From: Nonomuraea rubra
GTDB lineage: Bacteria > Actinomycetota > Actinomycetes > Streptosporangiales > Streptosporangiaceae
Assembly: GCF_014207985.1 (NCBI RefSeq)
Contig: NZ_JACHMI010000001.1
Span: forward strand, 4,943,001 to 5,007,000
DNA: 64,000 nt
Reading direction: 5' to 3'
Part shown: one piece after another, positions 59,874 to 64,000 of the stretch
How the letters are laid out: each line of letters opens with the position of its first letter
Numbering within the stretch: position 1 is the stretch's first letter
The notes under the pieces: model-generated
What the model saw: only the letters and a program-made list of their open reading frames with translations
Databases searched by the model: none
What the model was told of the DNA's origin: nothing
Program-made: the position numbers and the translations under genes

Positions 59874-61250
59874 CTACAACGTGGCGAGCTGCGGGATGCT
59901 GTCCAGCCCCTGCTGGAACACCTCCTCGCTGGGCTCGTCGTCAGGCAGCGTGCCGTTCAGGTACTTCTCGTACGCCGCCAGGTCGAAGTGCCCGTGCCCC
60001 GACAGCGCGATGAGGATCGCCTTGGAACGCCCCTCCTCGCGGCACCGCAGCGCCTCGTCGATGGCGGCCCTCACCGCGTGGCTGGACTCGGGCGCCGGCA
60101 GGATGCCCTCGGCGCGGGCGAACGTGATCCCCGCCTCGAAGACCGCCACCTGCCGCAGCGCGACCGCCTCCATCAGCCCGTTCTCGACGGCCTGGCTGAT
60201 CAGCGGCGAGCTGTCGTGCGCCCGCAGGCCGCCGGCGTGCACCGGCGGCGGCACGAACCGGTGGCCCAGCGTGTGCATCCGCGACAGCGGGGTGAGCCGC
60301 GCCGCGTCGGAGTGGTCGTAGGCGATCCTGCCCCTGGTCAGGGTGGGGCAGGCGACCGGCTCCGCGGCGATGAGCCGGATGTCGCGGCCGTTGCGCAGCT
60401 TGTCCCGCAGGAACGGGAAGCACATCCCGGCCAGCGTGCTGCCGCCGCCGCACGGGCCGACCACGATGTCGGGGTAGTCCTCGGCGAGCGCCATCTGGGC
60501 GATCGCCTCCTGGCCGATGACGGTCTGGTGCGCGCACACGTGGTTCAGCGAGCTGCCCCGGGTGTAGCCCAGCTCGGGGTTGCTCCACGCCACCTCCATC
60601 GCCTCGGACTTGGCGATGCCCAGGCTGCCCGGGTGGTCCGGGTCCTCCGCCAGGATGGCCCGCCCGGCCGCCGTCTCCGGGCTGGGGCTGGCGGAGCAGA
60701 CGGCGCCGTACGACTCCATCAGCGCCCGCCGGTACGGCTTCTGCCGGAAGCTGACCCCGACCATGAACACCTTCGCGGTCATCCCGAACATCGCGGCGGC
60801 CGACGCGATCGCGGTGCCCCACTGGCCCGCGCCGGTCTCCGTGACCAGGCCGGTCCGGCCGGCCTGCTTGTTGTAGTACGCCTGCGGGACCGCCGAGTTC
60901 GGCTTGAGGCTGCCGCTCGGCGCGACGCCCTCGTACTTGTAGTAGATGCGTGCCGGGGTGTCCAGCACGCGCTCCAGCCTGCGGGCCCGGTACATCGGGG
61001 TCGGCCGCCACTGCCGGTAGATGTCGCGGACGGGCCCGGGGATCTCGAACTCCGGCTCGGTGCTGAGCTCCTGCTCGATCAGCGGCTCCGCCATCGACTT
61101 GGCGAGCTCCGCGAGGCTGACCGGCTCGCCCGTCGCGGGGTCCAGGATGGGCGCCGCGGCCCCGAAGTCCGCGGCGATGTTGAGCCAGGAGTGGGGGATG
61201 TCGTCCTCGGACAGGGTGTATTTGACGCGCTCGTTCAAGGGGAACCTCAC
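59874..61250 (-). CDS. TrpB2-like PLP-dependent enzyme
   Basis: A 458-residue fold-type II PLP protein matching the TrpB2 group (tryptophan synthase beta homologs without an alpha partner). Landmarks: RPTPMYRARRLERVL, YYKYEGVAPSGSLKPN with Schiff-base lysine K116, LVTETGAGQWGTAIASAA, SFRQKPYRRALMESYGA and the phosphate loop GPCGGGSTLAG. Two near-invariant residues differ: the His before the lysine is Leu115, and the Asn of GGGSN is Thr. No other trp gene is present. GTG 61250 overlaps the transglutaminase-like stop (GTGA). In this operon it more likely performs beta-replacement or elimination on a special amino acid than tryptophan synthesis. Confidence 0.88.
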   Translation of the reverse strand: MRFPLNERVKYTLSEDDIPHSWLNIAADFGAAAPILDPATGEPVSLAELAKSMAEPLIEQELSTEPEFEIPGPVRDIYRQWRPTPMYRARRLERVLDTPARIYYKYEGVAPSGSLKPNSAVPQAYYNKQAGRTGLVTETGAGQWGTAIASAAAMFGMTAKVFMVGVSFRQKPYRRALMESYGAVCSASPSPETAAGRAILAEDPDHPGSLGIAKSEAMEVAWSNPELGYTRGSSLNHVCAHQTVIGQEAIAQMALAEDYPDIVVGPCGGGSTLAGMCFPFLRDKLRNGRDIRLIAAEPVACPTLTRGRIAYDHSDAARLTPLSRMHTLGHRFVPPPVHAGGLRAHDSSPLISQAVENGLMEAVALRQVAVFEAGITFARAEGILPAPESSHAVRAAIDEALRCREEGRSKAILIALSGHGHFDLAAYEKYLNGTLPDDEPSEEVFQQGLDSIPQLATL

Positions 61251-61918
61251 ACGATCGAGATCTGGGCACTCGCCTCGGCTGTCAGCGAGCCCTTCACGGT
61301 TTGGTCGTGGCCGTCCAGCAGCCGGGGGTGCTCCGTCCTGAACGCGTCCAGGACCAGCTCGTACGGGAAGTCGTCGAACTCCCCGTGCCATCGCAGGAAC
61401 TCCATGTGCCGCCGCCCGGACTCGTCGAACGGGTGGTAGACGCTGTCGGCGGTGCCGTCGAACTCCAGCGGCTTGAGCCGGTACAGGCGGCAGAGGGTCT
61501 TGTTGAACACCGGGGTCGCCTTCACCCAGCGGCCGTCCAGCCGGATCGAGACCAGGCCGTGGAAGCGGAACACGTCGCCGCCGACGAGCTCCTTGAGCCG
61601 CCCGGAGGCCAGGTGGTTGCGGACGTCGGCGAAGACCAGCCTGGCCGGGATGCCCAGCGACCGGGCGGCGGCGGCGTAGACGATCGACTTGTGCAGGCAG
61701 AAGCCGCTGCCGCGGGAGATGACCGTGCTGGCCCGCAGCCCGTCGCGGGACATGTCGATGTCGTAGACGTCGTAGAGGATGTCGTCCCGGACCGCGTAGT
61801 AGAGCCGTACCGCCCGGTCGGCGGGGGTCGCGGCGCCGGCGGTCGCGCGGGTGGCGAAGTCCCGCACCACGGGATGGCCGGCGTCCAGGAACGCGGTGGC
61901 GGCCAGGTCAGCGGTCAT
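61247..61918 (-). CDS. Transglutaminase-like cysteine enzyme
   Basis: A 223-residue protein with a transglutaminase/papain-like core: the catalytic Cys74 in SRGSGFCLHKSIVYAAAARS, followed by LGIPARLVFADVRNH, and His120 in VFRFHGLVSIRLDGRWVKAT; the third residue, normally Asp, is Thr in KATPVFN. The N-terminal RLYYAVRDDILYDVYDID is also typical. Family members include peptidases and, in some antibiotic pathways such as andrimid (AdmF), amide-forming enzymes acting on carrier-bound acyl groups. ATG 61918 overlaps the dehydrogenase stop. Its place between ACP/dehydrogenase and TrpB2 genes suggests amide formation or hydrolysis on a carrier-bound intermediate. Confidence 0.82.
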   Translation of the reverse strand: MTADLAATAFLDAGHPVVRDFATRATAGAATPADRAVRLYYAVRDDILYDVYDIDMSRDGLRASTVISRGSGFCLHKSIVYAAAARSLGIPARLVFADVRNHLASGRLKELVGGDVFRFHGLVSIRLDGRWVKATPVFNKTLCRLYRLKPLEFDGTADSVYHPFDESGRRHMEFLRWHGEFDDFPYELVLDAFRTEHPRLLDGHDQTVKGSLTAEASAQISIV

Positions 61919-63069
61919 GTCTGTGACTCCTTGAGGCCGAGCATCCGCGCGATGCGGATCCGTTGCATCTCCGAGGTGCCGGAGTAGATGGTGCCGCCGA
62001 CCGCGTCCCGCAGGTCCTTCTCCAGGCCGGTCTCGGTCAGGTAGCCGCGCCCGCCGAAGATCTGCACGGCCGACAGCGCCGACTTGACGTTCGCCTCGCT
62101 GGCCAGCACCTTCGCGATCGCGATGTCCGTGGTGACGTCCCGGCCGCGGACGAACCCCTCCGCCGCGTCGTACAGCCAGCGCCGCGAGGTCTCCACCCCG
62201 ATCTTCATGTCCACGATCTGGTCGGCGATCATCTGGAACGAGCCGATCGGGCGGCCGAACTGGCGGCGCCGCGTGGCGTGCTCGACGCACCGGTCCAGCC
62301 GGTGCTGCATCGCCCCGACCTGGACGATGAACGAGCACAGGATCTCCCAGCGCATCACGTGGTCCAGCACCGCGAAGCCCATGCCGGGCCGGCCCAGCAC
62401 GTTCGCCGCCGGGACGCGGCAGCCGCGCAGCGACAGCTCGCCGAGCGGCGAGGTGCGCAGGCCCATCTTCGGCACGTCAGCGCCGGCCAGCACCCCCTCG
62501 GTGCCGCGCTCCACCAGGAACGCGGTCAGGCCGAACGGGCCCAGGCTCGCGTCGGTCAGCGCGTACACCACGATCAGATCGGCCACCGGGCCGTTCGTCA
62601 CGAACACCTTGTCCCCGTCGAGGATCCAGTCGTCGCCGTCGGGCTTGGCCGTCATGCCCATGCCCAGCACGTCGGAGCCGCCGTTCGGGTCGGTGATCGC
62701 GTGCGCGGTGATCGTGCCCCCGTCGCAGATGCCCGGCAGGTGGCGGGCCTTGAGCTCGGCGCTGCCGAAGCGCTGCAGCGGGATCCCGGCGCTGACGATC
62801 TGCGTGCAGATCGAGAAGCACAGGCCGCCGTCCCGGCAGCCCTCGCCCAGCCCCTCCAGAACGTACATGGTGCTGAGCAGGTCGAGGCCGCGGCCGCCCC
62901 ATTCGGCGTGGAACGGCAGCCGCAGCAGCCCCGAGGCGCGCACCCGCTCCCACGCGCGCGGCGGCAGCCCGGAGTCCCTGTCGGCTTCGAGGTGGCCCTC
63001 GCCCAGCGTCTCGTACCAGTGCGCGAACTCGGCTCTGAGCTCGCGATGCTCTTCGCTCCACTCGTACAT
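61915..63069 (-). CDS. Acyl-CoA dehydrogenase-family flavoenzyme
   Basis: A 384-residue FAD enzyme with the three-domain ACAD fold: N-terminal helices (about 1-115, LPFHAEWGGRGLDLLSTMYV), beta domain with AHAITDPNGGSDVLGMGMTA, and C-terminal helices with RRRQFGRPIGSFQMIADQIV and FGGRGYLTETGLEKDLRDA. At the usual catalytic-base position (IYEGTS in medium-chain enzymes) it has Ser363 (IYSGTSEMQRIRIARML), while Glu242 (MRWEILCSF) falls where isovaleryl-CoA dehydrogenase keeps its base. It is in an operon with an ACP, so an acyl- or aminoacyl-carrier substrate is likely. Confidence 0.92.
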   Translation of the reverse strand: MYEWSEEHRELRAEFAHWYETLGEGHLEADRDSGLPPRAWERVRASGLLRLPFHAEWGGRGLDLLSTMYVLEGLGEGCRDGGLCFSICTQIVSAGIPLQRFGSAELKARHLPGICDGGTITAHAITDPNGGSDVLGMGMTAKPDGDDWILDGDKVFVTNGPVADLIVVYALTDASLGPFGLTAFLVERGTEGVLAGADVPKMGLRTSPLGELSLRGCRVPAANVLGRPGMGFAVLDHVMRWEILCSFIVQVGAMQHRLDRCVEHATRRRQFGRPIGSFQMIADQIVDMKIGVETSRRWLYDAAEGFVRGRDVTTDIAIAKVLASEANVKSALSAVQIFGGRGYLTETGLEKDLRDAVGGTIYSGTSEMQRIRIARMLGLKESQT

Positions 63070-63084
63070 GCGAGATCAGATCCG

Positions 63085-63459
63085 TCAGTAGCAGGAGAAC
63101 GCGGCCTCGTCGAGCGCGTGGCGCTCGTCGCCGCGCAGCGCGGGCGAGAAGACGCAGATCAGGCGCAGGTCCTCGCCGGGCGCCGCGATCAGGTGGTGCG
63201 GGTCGTTCTGGTCGAGGGCGTACATGGTGCCCGGCTCCAGGTCGTGCGTACGGCCGTCGGAGTCGACCACCGCGCCCGTGCCGCTGATGCAGTAGCAGGC
63301 CTCGAGGTGCTTGCGGTACTCCAGGGGGGAGCTGGTCCCGGCCCAGACGGTCGTGTCGGTGAGCGTGTACCCCATGCCGTCGTCCTCGACCAGGAACCGG
63401 TGGCTGAGCCCGTTCCCCCACGCGACCGGCTCCACCTCGGAAAGCTTGCGAATGATCAT
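63085..63459 (-). CDS. Ectoine synthase-like cupin
   Basis: A 124-residue single-domain cupin that resembles EctC through most of its length: MIIRKLSEVE at the start, YRKHLEACYCISGTGAV, PGTMYALDQNDPHHLIAA and LRLICVFSPALRGDERH. The iron ligands known for EctC (Glu, Tyr, His) are kept as E53, Y80 and H88 with the same 8-residue Tyr-His spacing. EctC closes N-gamma-acetyl-diaminobutyrate to ectoine by water loss, but ectA, ectB and ectD are not in the window. Its ATG overlaps the ACP stop (ATGA), so it likely cyclises a pathway intermediate rather than making ectoine. Confidence 0.85.
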   Translation of the reverse strand: MIIRKLSEVEPVAWGNGLSHRFLVEDDGMGYTLTDTTVWAGTSSPLEYRKHLEACYCISGTGAVVDSDGRTHDLEPGTMYALDQNDPHHLIAAPGEDLRLICVFSPALRGDERHALDEAAFSCY

Positions 63460-63737
63460 TTGAGTGTCCGTTCTGCTGGTGCCGGCAGGGCTGAGTCGAC
63501 GAAATCGCGGATGGCCGCCACGGTGCGGAAGTTCTCCGGGACGATGTCGAGCTCGTCGACGGGGATACCGAAATGATCCTTCAGCCAGGAAATGAGCCTC
63601 AGCAGATCGAGGCTGTTGATCACCCCGTTGCGGAAAAGGTCGTAGTCGACCTCGAGCTCGTCGGGCGGAGTATCCGGAAGATACTCGGTCACCACGAATT
63701 CTCTAATCACCTGTGTGATGTCCACGAATCGCAGCAT
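63456..63737 (-). CDS. Acyl/peptidyl carrier protein
   Basis: A 93-residue carrier protein with phosphopantetheine serine S42 in FRNGVINSLDLLRLISWLKD, helix I ITQVIREFVVTEYL and an extended acidic loop PPDELEVDYD, then VDELDIVPENFRTVAAIRDF for helices III-IV. This form (NSLDLLRL) is common among free-standing carriers in secondary metabolism. It is the first gene of the five-gene operon and overlaps the cupin by 4 bp. ATG 63737 or the adjacent GTG 63740 may start it; AGAGG is very close to both. Confidence 0.9.
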   Translation of the reverse strand: MLRFVDITQVIREFVVTEYLPDTPPDELEVDYDLFRNGVINSLDLLRLISWLKDHFGIPVDELDIVPENFRTVAAIRDFVDSALPAPAERTLK

Positions 63738-63772
63738 CACCTCTGCGCGCAGGCGGACGCATCTTTCAGAGT

Positions 63773-63804
63773 GCGCGGTGCCGGACGGTCACCCGGCACC
63801 GCGC
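63773..63804 (-). terminator. Hairpin with 12-bp perfect stem
   Basis: GCGCGGTGCCGG (63773-63784) and CCGGCACCGCGC (63793-63804) form a 12-bp stem with an 8-nt loop, 24 bp past the stop of the minus-strand gene entering from the right. It separates that gene from the ACP operon, whose promoter must then lie in or left of it (63738-63772). Confidence 0.7.
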
Positions 63805-63827
63805 GCCGGCCACGGACGAAAAATGAA

Positions 63828-64000
63828 CTAGGCCCTGACCATGGTCGACTGATAACCGCCCCCGGGCCATTCCCAGGCCCCGGTGTTGGCCGTGCGGTCC
63901 TCGTTGAACTTGCCGACGAAACGGGCGGGCGAGCCCGGGTCGCCGTACCAGATGGTCAGGGTGTCGCCGTCGACCTCCCAGGTGTACTTGAGGATCTCGT
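63828..64000 (-). CDS. Small beta-barrel-like hypothetical protein, N-terminus beyond window
   Basis: Only the last 56 codons are inside the window: EILKYTWEVDGDTLTIWYGD, then PARFVGKFNEDRTANTGAWE and the end WPGGGYQSTMVRA. The strand pattern and the GAW.WPGGGY ending resemble short actinobacterial proteins of the DUF1579/lipocalin-like kind, for which no function is known. The stop is TAG at 63830-63828, followed by a hairpin terminator. Confidence 0.75.
   Translation of the reverse strand, partial: EILKYTWEVDGDTLTIWYGDPGSPARFVGKFNEDRTANTGAWEWPGGGYQSTMVRA

Noticed and set aside
59874..61250. Housekeeping tryptophan synthase beta chain
   Set aside because: No trpA or trpC neighbours, TrpB2-type sequence and two changed PLP-site residues.

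Overview
The window is about 72% GC by eye, with strong third-position GC bias, frequent GTG/TTG starts, many 4-bp ATGA/GTGA gene overlaps, a mycothiol-dependent-type enzyme, WhiB-era actinomycete regulator families (LacI, ROK, SCO6745, CGNR, MmyB-like XRE) and several apparently leaderless genes. This points to a filamentous actinomycete, most like Streptosporangiaceae (Nonomuraea-type); the genus is an inference. No tRNA, rRNA, CRISPR, integrase or transposase was recognised.

Left part (1-13.6 kb): a TetR/imine-reductase pair with duplicated operators, a membrane Ser/Thr kinase, an MFS transporter, then a xyloside-utilisation locus (GH31 alpha-xylosidase, two ABC permeases and a solute-binding lipoprotein on the minus strand, divergent from a GH43 beta-xylosidase, with a LacI regulator), followed by a secreted three-repeat ricin-type lectin. 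13.6-25.9 kb: a Tat-exported beta-helix protein, and a run of small regulators, transporters and enzymes (XRE, methyltransferase, MDMPI, TauE, DeoR-MFS pair, WYL regulator, LysE, hydrolase, ArsR-SRPBCC, VOC, SCO6745, CGNR). 25.9-28 kb: a ROK regulator with a beta-propeller glycosidase-like enzyme.

28.1-34.9 kb is the first unusual region: a serine-palmitoyltransferase-like PLP enzyme diverges from an operon of acyl carrier protein, a GNAT-like acyltransferase and an NAD-dependent epimerase-type reductase, and faces a convergent MMPL transporter plus PAP2/Aur1-like membrane enzyme. Together these match the logic of bacterial ceramide synthesis with a possible head-group transferase and exporter. 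It is followed by a membrane-anchored EEP-family hydrolase and an FG-GAP lipoprotein.

37.4-48.1 kb is an arabinoside-utilisation locus: a secreted GH-A-like hydrolase, a LacI regulator, an ABC importer (binding protein and two permeases), GH51 arabinofuranosidase and GH2 enzyme, tied together by two copies of one LacI-type operator; a MetE-like methyltransferase lies beyond it. 48.2-52.9 kb holds an FtsX-type ABC exporter divergent from a histidine kinase/response regulator pair. 52.9-58.3 kb contains a decayed LuxR/AAA regulator and a complete molybdate system (Mop-domain regulator, modA, modB, modC).

The right end (58.3-64 kb) is the second unusual region: an FAD monooxygenase and a tightly overlapping five-gene operon (ACP, ectoine-synthase-like cupin, acyl-CoA dehydrogenase, transglutaminase-like protein, TrpB2-like PLP enzyme) that ends in a 34-bp perfect palindrome. 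It looks like a small-molecule pathway acting on a carrier-bound substrate; its product is unknown. A partial hypothetical gene runs off the right edge.
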